From a virus, in the IMG/VR virus record IMGVR_UViG_3300021142_001189, positions 1 to 44,948 of that record: 44,948 nucleotides of DNA, one strand, 5' to 3'. Positions 14,609 through 21,691 of this stretch are shown here, piece after piece (positions within the stretch are counted from its first letter, which is position 1; each line of letters starts with the position of its first letter). The notes below the pieces were generated by a model. That model did not search any database. It worked only from the letters and a program-made list of their open reading frames with translations, and was not told the origin of the DNA. The translations under genes and the position numbers were made by a program.

Positions 14609-15289
14609 TTACTGGACTGATACTTGACCAATTACTGCGCCGGGTTTTTGTAGTGCGGCATCACGACGAGCTTTATATTCTGCATTGTCTACAGGCATTA
14701 AATTTAATGATACTGGCTTGCCTGCTGGCTTATCGGTATCGTCTAATTCCTTAAATGCTTCAGGAGCACGTTCTGCGGCAATTTCGTTAAGACGCTTTTG
14801 ATCCTTAGCCTTCTTTAGAATATTAGCATCACCAGTTGGTAGTGCTACGAGGACGTATGCACGGAACCGGTTACCTTCGGAAACTATTTTCTTCTCAACA
14901 GTTTCTACACCAGTAATGTCAACTTCCTTACAGCTGGTGCGTAGAACCATTTCGCTCAACTCTGAGCTAGCATCTGCTGTATCGGATTTATAAATCTTTG
15001 TACGTTGACTAACTGTGCCACCAGCGGCCATACAGATCTTGCTGTAGGCATCTGCTTTGGCTTTAGTCATAGCCATCGAGTAGTCACCGCTGGCACTAGT
15101 ACCAGAAGCATACACTGCCGAATTACTCAAAGGTACTTGAGTCATCCATTTAGGCGCTTGATCGATTGCACGTTCAACTTGACGTTCTTTATAAACACGC
15201 TCGTTGTCTGCACGTTTCTGATATACATCAGTTGTACCACAGGCCGCTAGCATAGCAACAATGGGAACTAGTATTAAAACTTTTTTCAT
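14609..15289 (-). CDS. LPP20-like lipoprotein
   Basis: A 226-residue lipoprotein. The signal MKKVLILVPIVAMLAACGTT has a lipobox ending at Cys17. The mature part includes PKWMTQVPLSNSAVYASGTS and SMAMTKAKADAYSKIC, the pattern of the LPP20 family of bacterial outer-membrane lipoproteins. The C-terminal half is charged and helical. A phage lipoprotein exported during infection may alter the host envelope, for example in superinfection exclusion or lysis; that is inference. It follows two tiny envelope genes in the same operon. Confidence 0.82.
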   Translation of the reverse strand: MKKVLILVPIVAMLAACGTTDVYQKRADNERVYKERQVERAIDQAPKWMTQVPLSNSAVYASGTSASGDYSMAMTKAKADAYSKICMAAGGTVSQRTKIYKSDTADASSELSEMVLRTSCKEVDITGVETVEKKIVSEGNRFRAYVLVALPTGDANILKKAKDQKRLNEIAAERAPEAFKELDDTDKPAGKPVSLNLMPVDNAEYKARRDAALQKPGAVIGQVSVQ

Positions 15290-15290
15290 T

Positions 15291-15413
15291 TTATTTTCCT
15301 GACATCTTTTCTTTTGTCCACTCTGCTGTGGATTGAATATCCTTACCTACACCTGCTACAGTTGAGCAAGCGGCAAGGGCTGAAACTAAAACAAATGCCA
15401 ATATCATTTTCAT
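15291..15413 (-). CDS. Entericidin-like small lipoprotein (40 aa)
   Basis: A tiny ORF of 40 residues: MKMILAFVLVSALAAC signal with lipobox Cys16, then STVAGVGKDIQSTAEWTKEK. The mature C-x-T-x-x-G-x-G-K-D-x-Q pattern is that of entericidin A/B (EcnAB), bacterial antidote/toxin lipoproteins linked to programmed lysis. Its start forms an ATGA overlap with the stop of the preceding 42-aa gene, and its stop is just before the LPP20-like gene. I see no second entericidin copy. Confidence 0.75.
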   Translation of the reverse strand: MKMILAFVLVSALAACSTVAGVGKDIQSTAEWTKEKMSGK

Positions 15414-15538
15414 TTTGCCAACTCCTGACTCTGTGTTTTAACTGTGTCTACACCTTTATCAAGCATCTTAGCGATACCGCTGAAACCAACAGTAGCTAAG
15501 ACCAATCCAAAGATAGTGCCTGCTATAAATGCCTTCAT
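15410..15538 (-). CDS. Small single-span membrane protein (42 aa)
   Basis: The protein starts MKAFIAGTIFGLVLATVGFS, a single hydrophobic helix, followed by GIAKMLDKGVDTVKTQSQ, an amphipathic helix. It is the first gene behind a consensus sigma70 promoter and overlaps the entericidin-like gene by 4 bp. Small membrane proteins of this shape are common in T4-like phages; function unknown. Confidence 0.7.
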   Translation of the reverse strand: MKAFIAGTIFGLVLATVGFSGIAKMLDKGVDTVKTQSQELAK

Positions 15539-15573
15539 GATAAATGCCTTTCTATGTTATTAAACATGTATGT

Positions 15574-15602
15574 ATTATATACGGCTTTGTATCAAATGTC
15601 AA
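15574..15602 (-). promoter_or_regulatory. Consensus sigma70 promoter of the envelope/clpP operon
   Basis: TTGACA (15597-15602), 17-base spacer, TATAAT (15574-15579) on the minus strand, about 36 bases before the 42-aa gene. The nine genes down to clpP overlap or nearly touch and have no other strong promoter. Confidence 0.85.
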
Positions 15603-15603
15603 C

Positions 15604-16137
15604 CTACCATTTGTCCACAACTAGCCAATTTGTATCACTTCCTTCATTTTGGCAAATAACTCCATTGTAGGTACGGGGTTGATTCTTAACCGTTTTGTAT
15701 TCCTGGAACATTCGGCATTTTACACCATTGTACATAAAGTACTTTTTGACTGGGCTAGTTGCTACTTCTGTTTCCAAAATAACATCGCCAATTTTAATTT
15801 TCTCAGATAACGGTTTACCTTCATTACATACTGTAACGGCTTCATTCTTAAAAGTACCAGCCATTTGAGTTAGGAAATTTTTTCTAGTTTCTTCTACTGC
15901 GAATCGGCAAAGATTATCACCGACTTTGAATCCTGCCCATTCTCCATTTAGCTCGTGATCTTTTCCATTTACTTTTATGTGGAATTTAACTGAACAAGAT
16001 TGGTCAGTTTCTGTCTTAATCAAGTTTTCGACAGGACCTACTTGCATTTGGGTTGCGTTTCGTGAAGCCAACCGGACTTCACACTCTGCCCACACTGTTT
16101 GACTGATCAACAAACATAACAATATTAAGTATTTCAT
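15604..16137 (-). CDS. Exported (periplasmic) protein, unknown function
   Basis: A 177-residue protein with a cleavable signal, MKYLILLCLLISQTVWA, followed by ECEVRLASRN. The mature protein has seven or so cysteines in a beta-rich context (SCSVKFHIKV, GVKCRMFQEYK, YNGVICQNEG), suggesting disulfides in the periplasm. I recognise no family. It is the last gene of the 20.1-15.6 kb operon and its start overlaps the upstream lipoprotein gene by 4 bp. Confidence 0.75.
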   Translation of the reverse strand: MKYLILLCLLISQTVWAECEVRLASRNATQMQVGPVENLIKTETDQSCSVKFHIKVNGKDHELNGEWAGFKVGDNLCRFAVEETRKNFLTQMAGTFKNEAVTVCNEGKPLSEKIKIGDVILETEVATSPVKKYFMYNGVKCRMFQEYKTVKNQPRTYNGVICQNEGSDTNWLVVDKW

Positions 16138-16427
16138 TTTTGTTCACACGAGTAAGCGTACCACCAAATTGTGGCTTTTAAGCGACTGTTATACTTGCGA
16201 TCAGTTTCGCTAAGTTCGTCCGGGTCTTCTACAAAGTTTTTACGATCTTGTAAACTGTTAAGTTCGGCTAACTGCTCGTCCGCACGATTGCAGTCAGTTG
16301 GATAATTAACCAGCTCTTGATAGGTTAGGTCATGTCGACTCTGCTGACTAGATTGATAAGAACTAGCCGTATTGTCGTCACACCCTGTTAATATCAACGC
16401 TACCAACACTAATGGTAAGAGTTTCAT
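16134..16427 (-). CDS. Small lipoprotein, unknown function
   Basis: A 97-residue lipoprotein: MKLLPLVLVALILTGC gives a lipobox with Cys16. The mature part has a helical, charged segment (RADEQLAELNSLQDRKNF), then ATIWWYAYSCEQK. Two further cysteines may form a disulfide. It overlaps the exported-protein gene downstream by 4 bp. Possible envelope-level role, unproven. Confidence 0.75.
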   Translation of the reverse strand: MKLLPLVLVALILTGCDDNTASSYQSSQQSRHDLTYQELVNYPTDCNRADEQLAELNSLQDRKNFVEDPDELSETDRKYNSRLKATIWWYAYSCEQK

Positions 16428-16428
16428 T

Positions 16429-16848
16429 TTATCGATACTTGTCGTCTAGCTCAACATTAGTAAGTCCTGCTACCATTTGGAACTTATCCCAAGCGACCTT
16501 GGCGGCAGGGTTCTTTGCCAATTCACTGCTGGGCAATACAGCTTCTAACCAAATCTCTGGGCGGCGTTTTGGGTGTGCGCCAAATTGTCGAGGTTGATGT
16601 AGTCGACCAGTTTCCCAAAGTTCAATACTGACACTACGGAATCGATCTTCATCTAGGTCTTGATAGGCTACCCATTCGGGATTGCTCAAACCATACGGGT
16701 TGTGATAGCCTTTCCAAATACTAGACCATTGTTCGTCATTAAGAGGATCAAAATCTGTACGACTAATAATGATAAGAACATCGTCGATGTCTACTACACC
16801 ATCGACGATGTCTCTCACACATCGACTGTAACTCAGTCCAATTTTCAT
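16429..16848 (-). CDS. Conserved-type phage protein, unknown function
   Basis: A 139-residue soluble protein starting MKIGLSYSRCVRDIVDGVVD, with DVLIIISRTDFDP and a C-terminal helical part (AAKVAWDKFQMVAGLTNV). The alternation of strands and helices suggests a small alpha/beta fold. No catalytic motif is recognised. The start forms an ATGA overlap with the coiled-coil gene upstream. Confidence 0.72.
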   Translation of the reverse strand: MKIGLSYSRCVRDIVDGVVDIDDVLIIISRTDFDPLNDEQWSSIWKGYHNPYGLSNPEWVAYQDLDEDRFRSVSIELWETGRLHQPRQFGAHPKRRPEIWLEAVLPSSELAKNPAAKVAWDKFQMVAGLTNVELDDKYR

Positions 16849-17012
16849 TTTTGACTTTCTTCAAGCTCTGTTACACGTTGCTGTAATTGTACTACAGCTT
16901 GTTCTAGTTTGTCAATATGGTCAGCGACCTGTTTCATAAACTCGGCTGTGTTTTCACCAGTCACTCGTAACATTTCTGCAACACTAGGTTGTTGTTGTAC
17001 TTCTTCTGTCAT
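16845..17012 (-). CDS. Small coiled-coil protein (55 aa)
   Basis: A 55-residue acidic protein beginning MTEEVQQQPSVAEMLRVTG. Residues 22-52 form a heptad-like helix (AEFMKQVADHIDKLEQAVVQ followed by LQQRVTELEES). It is coupled by ATGA to the next gene and lies in an otherwise empty gap of the operon. Probably an oligomerising adaptor or chaperone-like peptide; function unknown. Confidence 0.65.
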   Translation of the reverse strand: MTEEVQQQPSVAEMLRVTGENTAEFMKQVADHIDKLEQAVVQLQQRVTELEESQK

Positions 17013-17014
17013 TT

Positions 17015-17869
17015 TTAAATCTCCAATAAAATATTTGGGTTCCAGCCGCTGTCTTCGCTGTAGCCATCTGATTCGTAGCCACGTGGGTTACATACAACTC
17101 TTGTTTCACCGATCATGTAGTCAAAGGGATGATGAGTATGTCCGTGTGTCCATAATTTGATCTGCGGACGATCTAAAATGAATTCACTCAATTCACTGTG
17201 ATAAGCACCGTTCATTAAATGTTCACTACGATACTGTTCGCTTACACTTTGGAAACTTGGACTGTGATGTCCGACTACAACAAACTTTTCATCTGGCTTT
17301 TCGGCAACTACTGTTTTGATATAGTCTAATGATTGCTTATGTCGAACGACTGTATCGTGAGGTTTCAAAGTTGTGTAACCTTCAAACTCTTTACGGATAC
17401 ATTTATAGTCCATCATCATATCACGAACAGCATGAAGTGTAAGCGGATCGCCTTTGTTCATGTCGGTCCACAAGGTGCTACCAATAAAAGTAACATCATC
17501 GATCTTTTTACTGCCACGTTCCATGAAATAGATGTTAGGATACTTCTCGCATTCTGTAGCAAGAATATCCAAAGTCTTATGCCACTTACCGTGATAGAAC
17601 TCGTGATTACCAGCCACATAAACTGTATGTGGGAATTGGAAACTGCAACGCTTCAAAAAGTCACGGAACCGTTGAGCACTAGCCTGGCGGCGGCCGAGCC
17701 CAGGAATTTCTTCAAAACCCCAAGCACCCGACATAGGGGGTTGATGATCGTAAAGATCCTGGGCGACCATAATATCGCCGGACAAAATTAGAACATCATA
17801 GTCCTGATCATTTTGAATGTTGATGTCACTAAACTCCAAGTGGAGATCACTGACTAATTTAATTCTCAT
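17015..17869 (-). CDS. Calcineurin-like metallophosphoesterase
   Basis: A 284-residue protein with the complete metallophosphoesterase motif series: SDLHLEF (7-13), LSGDIM, VAGNHEFYHGKW, VVGHHSPS and WTHGHTHHPFDY. These bind two metal ions and hydrolyse phosphomonoesters or diesters, possibly nucleotides or nucleic-acid ends. The substrate is not predictable. AGAGG lies before the ATG, and the gene starts right at the stop of the preceding gene. Confidence 0.92.
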   Translation of the reverse strand: MRIKLVSDLHLEFSDINIQNDQDYDVLILSGDIMVAQDLYDHQPPMSGAWGFEEIPGLGRRQASAQRFRDFLKRCSFQFPHTVYVAGNHEFYHGKWHKTLDILATECEKYPNIYFMERGSKKIDDVTFIGSTLWTDMNKGDPLTLHAVRDMMMDYKCIRKEFEGYTTLKPHDTVVRHKQSLDYIKTVVAEKPDEKFVVVGHHSPSFQSVSEQYRSEHLMNGAYHSELSEFILDRPQIKLWTHGHTHHPFDYMIGETRVVCNPRGYESDGYSEDSGWNPNILLEI

Positions 17870-18487
17870 TTAATCCTCTGTTGATTCGTCGTCTAATACT
17901 TTATAGTCTACAGGAAACTTTGGCAAACTGTTTTGCTCAAGCCAATCCTGCGCATCTTCTTTAGTATACTGGCCTTTTTCAACTTTGTCAACAAATTCAC
18001 GCAACATTTTATTCATCCAATCATTGAATGTCATATTTTCTGCGTGAGCTTGTTTGAACGCAAACATGAGTAAATCTTCTGGTAAATCCAAAGGAAGTAG
18101 TACATCTGTACTATAATCCTCTCCTGCTCGAATAGCTAGACATTTTTGGATAAAATCGTCATCGACTTCCAAATCTATGTACTCAATATCGTCCCAAGCT
18201 TCATTTAAGTTAACTCCGCGGGCAATCGATTCCTTACGATGCTTTTCAACAAACTTTGGATTAATCATACGATAAGCACGGTTGTTGGTATAGTCGCATA
18301 CACTAACTTCATATACCTTTTGACTTTTAGTGCTAAACACAATATTAAAACTCCATCCACCCTTGTTGTGAAGTCCATTCCAACTAGACAATTGATAGGC
18401 ATTAGGTCCAAAACAATTCCAACCATATGTATCACCTTCGGTGATTTTATAGTCAACTAGTTCCATCCATTCTTTAATTGTAATCAT
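17870..18487 (-). CDS. Acidic phage protein, unknown function
   Basis: A 205-residue acidic protein. The N-terminal half (ITEGDTYGWNCFGPNAYQLS, GGWSFNIVFSTKSQKVYEVSV) is beta-rich. The C-terminal half is helical (LLMFAFKQAHAENMTFNDWM) and ends in an acidic tail, DDESTED. I recognise no family. It overlaps the upstream zinc-ribbon gene by 4 bp. Confidence 0.75.
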   Translation of the reverse strand: MITIKEWMELVDYKITEGDTYGWNCFGPNAYQLSSWNGLHNKGGWSFNIVFSTKSQKVYEVSVCDYTNNRAYRMINPKFVEKHRKESIARGVNLNEAWDDIEYIDLEVDDDFIQKCLAIRAGEDYSTDVLLPLDLPEDLLMFAFKQAHAENMTFNDWMNKMLREFVDKVEKGQYTKEDAQDWLEQNSLPKFPVDYKVLDDESTED

Positions 18488-18918
18488 TCTTCAAATCCTT
18501 CTTTAAGTAGTTTACGGTGTTCGTACTCTTCCATTGCTTTCTTACGGGCTTCGTCACGTTCATTACGGTGCGTTTCACATAGTGTGCTGATCCAACCGTT
18601 ACCACCACGTTCTCCAGGTGCGCCACATTCTTCACAAAGCATCATGCTCATCTGTTCTGCCATTGCAATAATGCCGTTGGTATAGTCATCGCCGCCTTGG
18701 ACGTAGAACCGCAGGCCACCAAACTTTTCTTTAACTTGTTCTGCAACCACTTGCGGTATATCCTTCTTCCAATCCAAGTGACTTTGGATAAGTCGACATG
18801 CTTGATTGAGCAAATCAAACCAACCTTTACCTACAGCAATACCGCCGTACTTGCCGCTAAAAATTTTTGGATATACTTTTGGAAAGTAATCCTGCATTTC
18901 TTCGTCTGTCATTTTCAT
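18484..18918 (-). CDS. Phage protein with putative zinc-binding motif
   Basis: A 144-residue protein. KEKFGGLRFYVQGGDDYTNG is followed by LCEECGAPGERGGNGWISTLC and ETH, a CxxC...CxxH arrangement likely to bind zinc. The C-terminus is a highly charged helix (NERDEARKKAMEEYEHRK). This layout is common in phage hypothetical proteins. It is coupled by 4-bp overlaps on both sides. Confidence 0.78.
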   Translation of the reverse strand: MKMTDEEMQDYFPKVYPKIFSGKYGGIAVGKGWFDLLNQACRLIQSHLDWKKDIPQVVAEQVKEKFGGLRFYVQGGDDYTNGIIAMAEQMSMMLCEECGAPGERGGNGWISTLCETHRNERDEARKKAMEEYEHRKLLKEGFEE

Positions 18919-19136
18919 ATAATTTTTCCTAATCCTAAATAGATTAATGCTTCTAATTCTAGTTGATAGTCTTGTCCAAGTCTACGTTTCTGGTAAATGG
19001 ATTCTAACACTTCCTTGCCATCTCCATAGTCTAACACGCCCAAACCGCGTGACTCTAATTCTTCAATTAGGTCGTCTGTATCAAAGTCACTCAAGTCAAC
19101 ATCGACTTCGACTTCTGTGTAAATTGTTTTATACAT
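18915..19136 (-). CDS. Small acidic phage protein
   Basis: A 73-residue acidic protein (VEVDVDLSDFDTDDLIEELE...) with a helical second half rich in Leu and Glu. No motif is recognised; the acidity could suit an inhibitor or DNA mimic, but this is speculation. It sits in the tightly overlapped operon 20.1-15.6 kb. Confidence 0.68.
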   Translation of the reverse strand: MYKTIYTEVEVDVDLSDFDTDDLIEELESRGLGVLDYGDGKEVLESIYQKRRLGQDYQLELEALIYLGLGKII

Positions 19137-19390
19137 TATTTGATTTCATCCGATGTTTCTGCAAAATGGCTAATAATTAAATCAAGTGCTTCTATAGTAC
19201 GCATATTGAGCACAAGATCGCCCGGGTGTAGCCAATAGCCGGTTGGGTTAGCATCTGACTTTGGATTCTTCTTCCACTGCTTTATTTCTTTTTTGAGATA
19301 CGCACGATAGTCTTTCAAATTGAGACTAGTAATACGATCCGCAGTTTCACCATCGATCCATTGATAAGGTTTGTGTTTTGCCTTGCTCAT
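19136..19390 (-). CDS. Small phage protein, unknown function
   Basis: An 84-residue, mixed-charge protein beginning MSKAKHKPYQWIDGETADRI. A basic helix (YLKKEIKQWKKNPK) precedes GYWLHPGDLVLNMRTIEALD. No recognised motif. It overlaps the 224-aa gene upstream by 4 bp. Confidence 0.68.
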   Translation of the reverse strand: MSKAKHKPYQWIDGETADRITSLNLKDYRAYLKKEIKQWKKNPKSDANPTGYWLHPGDLVLNMRTIEALDLIISHFAETSDEIK

Positions 19391-20061
19391 TGTACAGCCT
19401 TTACAAAGTTAAGTCTGGTTTCATCATTTCCATGTTTCCAATGTTTGCCCTGTGTTTTTACTTTGGCTTTAACAATGACGCATGGTCCACGTTTCAATTC
19501 TATCTGGCTCATCCATGAAGCCATTTTATTGTTTATAATAGCACAGATGTTCCATCCGTCAAAGTTCTTTGATTTAATTACTTCAAGAATTTCACAATCT
19601 AAATCAGCCAACCGATCACCTTCGCTTCCTAGGAATCCCTCTTCAACTTGTCTAGCGGCCTTCTTAACATCATTGTGTACGGTATCTCGAGCTTGTACAC
19701 TTGGCAAACAGGCCACATAACCTAATTGGTTTTCCTTAACAGTTTCACTATTCAAAATAGTATTGATGGTAGTAAGGAAATCATTCTCGCCATCAATAGC
19801 GGAAAACATTAGTCGCTTGTAGTAGGTTTTGATTTCTTCTGCCCGAACCGTATCTTCAGGTTCAATTTTAAGTGCCTTAGTATCGGGGATAATCATTCGG
19901 TCATCCAAAGTGTAAAGCATTAGAACTTTGTTTGGATACTTAGTGTACATGAAGACACCATCATCGGCATAAACCGATTCCTGATCTTTAAGATAAGCAC
20001 CATTAGTACGCTGTGCCGCACAGGCCAATTCTAGAACTTGCTGAATAGGGAACTCTTTCAT
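19387..20061 (-). CDS. Phage protein, unknown function, first gene of an early operon
   Basis: A 224-residue protein with an alternating alpha/beta appearance: FPIQQVLELACAAQRTNGAY, VFMYTKYPNKVLMLYTLDDR, and a C-terminal basic segment KRGPCVIVKAKVKTQGKHWK. No catalytic signature is recognised. It is the first gene after the promoter at 20092-20120, so it should be among the earliest products of its operon. Confidence 0.75.
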   Translation of the reverse strand: MKEFPIQQVLELACAAQRTNGAYLKDQESVYADDGVFMYTKYPNKVLMLYTLDDRMIIPDTKALKIEPEDTVRAEEIKTYYKRLMFSAIDGENDFLTTINTILNSETVKENQLGYVACLPSVQARDTVHNDVKKAARQVEEGFLGSEGDRLADLDCEILEVIKSKNFDGWNICAIINNKMASWMSQIELKRGPCVIVKAKVKTQGKHWKHGNDETRLNFVKAVQ

Positions 20062-20091
20062 GTCGCTTACTCTATGAGTTAATATAAGTGT

Positions 20092-20120
20092 ATTTTACAT
20101 GAAAACGTAGCGTTTGTCAA
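20092..20120 (-). promoter_or_regulatory. Sigma70 promoter of the 20.1-15.6 kb operon
   Basis: TTGACA (20115-20120), 17-base spacer, TAAAAT (20092-20097) on the minus strand; it overlaps the last codons of metallopeptidase copy 2. Confidence 0.78.
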
Positions 20121-20757
20121 TCGTTTCTAGATGATGATAAATCTTTTTGGCTAATTTTTTAGTAAGCCCATTTAAACCAAAATGTCCCATATAGGCACGT
20201 AGAGTTGGGCTAGAATAGACTGCTCCGGTACGCATCTTGCTTAGTACACTAATTCTGGATAGTCTTCTTTTGGCTCTATCGGCGTCCATAGTGCGTAGAA
20301 GTTCAATACTAATACTAAATGCATAGGCATCCATTTCATCATCGTCGGCTAGATATACTTCGTAGGGTGAATCGGCATGTGCGCCATATTGATTATGATC
20401 TCTGCGCATACTTTGATATTGATGGCGGAACTCATGTATAGTTGCATCAAATATTTCTTTTAAGAATGATGTTACTTGATGAGGACCAAAAGGTTCGTCA
20501 CCCTGTAGATTATGATAAACTATAACTTCTATAGCAGTATCTAGATGATAATCATTTTCGCTATCATAGTATGCCATTACATACCATTTGTCGGGATCTA
20601 ACTCTTTGTCTTTTTTAGTTTTAATAGCGATGTCAAAATTATGACGTTTGAAAGTTTTACGTGTTTTAGTAATTAATTGTTTAAAGGTTGTCAAGTCCAC
20701 GATTGAATCTTGGACTTCTTTACAAACTTCAAAAACCCGTCCAAGAATAATGTTCAT
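20095..20757 (-). CDS. HExxH zinc metallopeptidase-like protein, copy 2
   Basis: A 220-residue paralog of the protein at 11471-12196. IHEFRHQYQSMRRD has HExxH at 108-112, and YLADDDEMDAYAFSISIELL corresponds to GDRDEMGAFAFNTACELV in the other copy. It belongs to the early IF-1/tRNA operon whereas copy 1 has a late promoter, so the two probably act at different times. Substrate unknown. Confidence 0.78.
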   Translation of the reverse strand: MNIILGRVFEVCKEVQDSIVDLTTFKQLITKTRKTFKRHNFDIAIKTKKDKELDPDKWYVMAYYDSENDYHLDTAIEVIVYHNLQGDEPFGPHQVTSFLKEIFDATIHEFRHQYQSMRRDHNQYGAHADSPYEVYLADDDEMDAYAFSISIELLRTMDADRAKRRLSRISVLSKMRTGAVYSSPTLRAYMGHFGLNGLTKKLAKKIYHHLETIDKRYVFM

Positions 20758-20759
20758 AA

Positions 20760-20978
20760 TTACAACCTATAAGTTACTCTACCTTTGCTAAGATCATATG
20801 GGCTAACTTCTACGCGAACGCTGTCGCCTAATATGATCCTAATTTTGTTTTGCTTCAGTTTACCACCCATGTAACATAATAACAAGTTAGGCATATTTTC
20901 TACCTTAACTCTAAACATGTTGCCTGGTAATACTTCGTCTACAGTGCCTGTTAATTCTAATATGTCGTCTTTAGCCAT
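20760..20978 (-). CDS. infA: Translation initiation factor IF-1
   Basis: A 72-residue OB-fold protein, exactly the length of bacterial IF-1. It runs MAKDDILELTGTVDEVLPGN, MFRVKVENM, GGKLKQNKIRIILGD and PYDLSKGRVTYRL, matching IF-1 along its whole length including the signature PYDLSKGR. IF-1 occupies the ribosomal A site during initiation and modulates start-site choice with IF-2 and IF-3. A phage copy is rare. It lies between an AbrB-like gene and metallopeptidase copy 2, in an operon that begins with a tRNA-like gene, which makes a translation-takeover role attractive (inference). Confidence 0.95.
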   Translation of the reverse strand: MAKDDILELTGTVDEVLPGNMFRVKVENMPNLLLCYMGGKLKQNKIRIILGDSVRVEVSPYDLSKGRVTYRL

Positions 20979-21141
20979 TAGTTACTTTTGAAATGCTCCA
21001 TGAGCCATCCTTGTTATCTGTCCACTCAAGTGTATCTCCCTCTACCCAACCTTGTAGATCCAGTAATTCTTGTGGTAGTGGAAGAATTAAATCCCCACTA
21101 CCGTCATCTGCTTCTTCTAAGGTTATAGTCCAATGTGTCAT
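20971..21141 (-). CDS. Small AbrB/SpoVT-like protein
   Basis: A 56-residue protein, MTHWTITLEEADDGSG, then DLILPLPQELLDLQGWVEGD and TLEWTDNKDGSWSI, which fits the swapped-hairpin AbrB/MazE-type DNA-binding fold (I/L-LP-x-E-x-L...W-x-x-G-D-x-L). The ATG at 21141 is preferred; an upstream frame to 21186 overlaps the previous gene. It may be a transcription regulator or antitoxin-like protein. It overlaps infA by 8 bp. Confidence 0.7.
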   Translation of the reverse strand: MTHWTITLEEADDGSGDLILPLPQELLDLQGWVEGDTLEWTDNKDGSWSISKVTNG

Positions 21142-21149
21142 ATAATTAC

Positions 21150-21560
21150 TTATATAATTTCGTCCTTGTATGGTACAGGAAACCATCCCAACTTGTCAAG
21201 GTCTTCGAGTATCTCGTCTGTGACTTCGCCTTCGGACACATATTTAGTACGTTCAAAATATTCATCATCTTCTTTACTGTTCATGCTCAAACCTCCCCTG
21301 ATACCAGAACAGTAGTAGTCCATATAGTCCTCACCCTTGTTGCGAAGGTCTGCTACAATACCGCCAGCACTACGCCAAGAACAATGCCAATATTCTTCTG
21401 TGAGTATGGGCCATACGTTCTCTGGATCACGCTTACACCATTGCATGTTGCACCAAGCCGCATACAAGTTCTGTGCATAGGATTTATCCTCAGCACTAAT
21501 CTTAGCCATTATTTCAGAGCTATTACGTATGTCTTCAACTAGGTCAGGGTGTTTCATCAT
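21150..21560 (-). CDS. Phage protein, unknown function
   Basis: A 136-residue protein, MMKHPDLVEDIRNSSEIMAK with an aromatic middle (LYAAWCNMQWCKRDPENVW, EYWHCSWRSAGGIVADL) and an acidic C-terminus. The middle recalls small phage proteins of the same kind but no function is known to me. It follows the tRNA-like gene by 8 bp, so it is transcribed from the same promoter. Confidence 0.72.
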   Translation of the reverse strand: MMKHPDLVEDIRNSSEIMAKISAEDKSYAQNLYAAWCNMQWCKRDPENVWPILTEEYWHCSWRSAGGIVADLRNKGEDYMDYYCSGIRGGLSMNSKEDDEYFERTKYVSEGEVTDEILEDLDKLGWFPVPYKDEII

Positions 21561-21568
21561 TTTAAAAT

Positions 21569-21685
21569 TGGTACAGACGGGAAGATTCGAACTTCCAAAG
21601 TCGCTCTAAGAGCTAGACCCTTGCCCTCCGTTCAGCTGGGGGTCAGCTTACTAGGAGGAGGTTTACCAGTTACACTCACGTCTGC
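21569..21685 (-). tRNA. Unusual tRNA or tRNA-like gene with encoded CCA
   Basis: On the minus strand GCAGACG (5') pairs with CGTCTGT before A-CCA, a full 7-bp acceptor stem with one G-U pair. GGAAG-TTCGAAT-CTTCC is a perfect T arm, and ACTGGTAAA looks like a D loop. The central part is too long for a normal tRNA (about 117 nt in all): CCTCC/GGAGG closes a 24-nt loop that itself holds AGCTG-ACCCC-CAGCT, followed by a long variable region with AAGGG-TCTAG-CTCTT. I cannot assign an anticodon. It could be a tRNA with an insertion or a tRNA mimic. Confidence 0.6.
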
Positions 21686-21691
21686 CTAATA

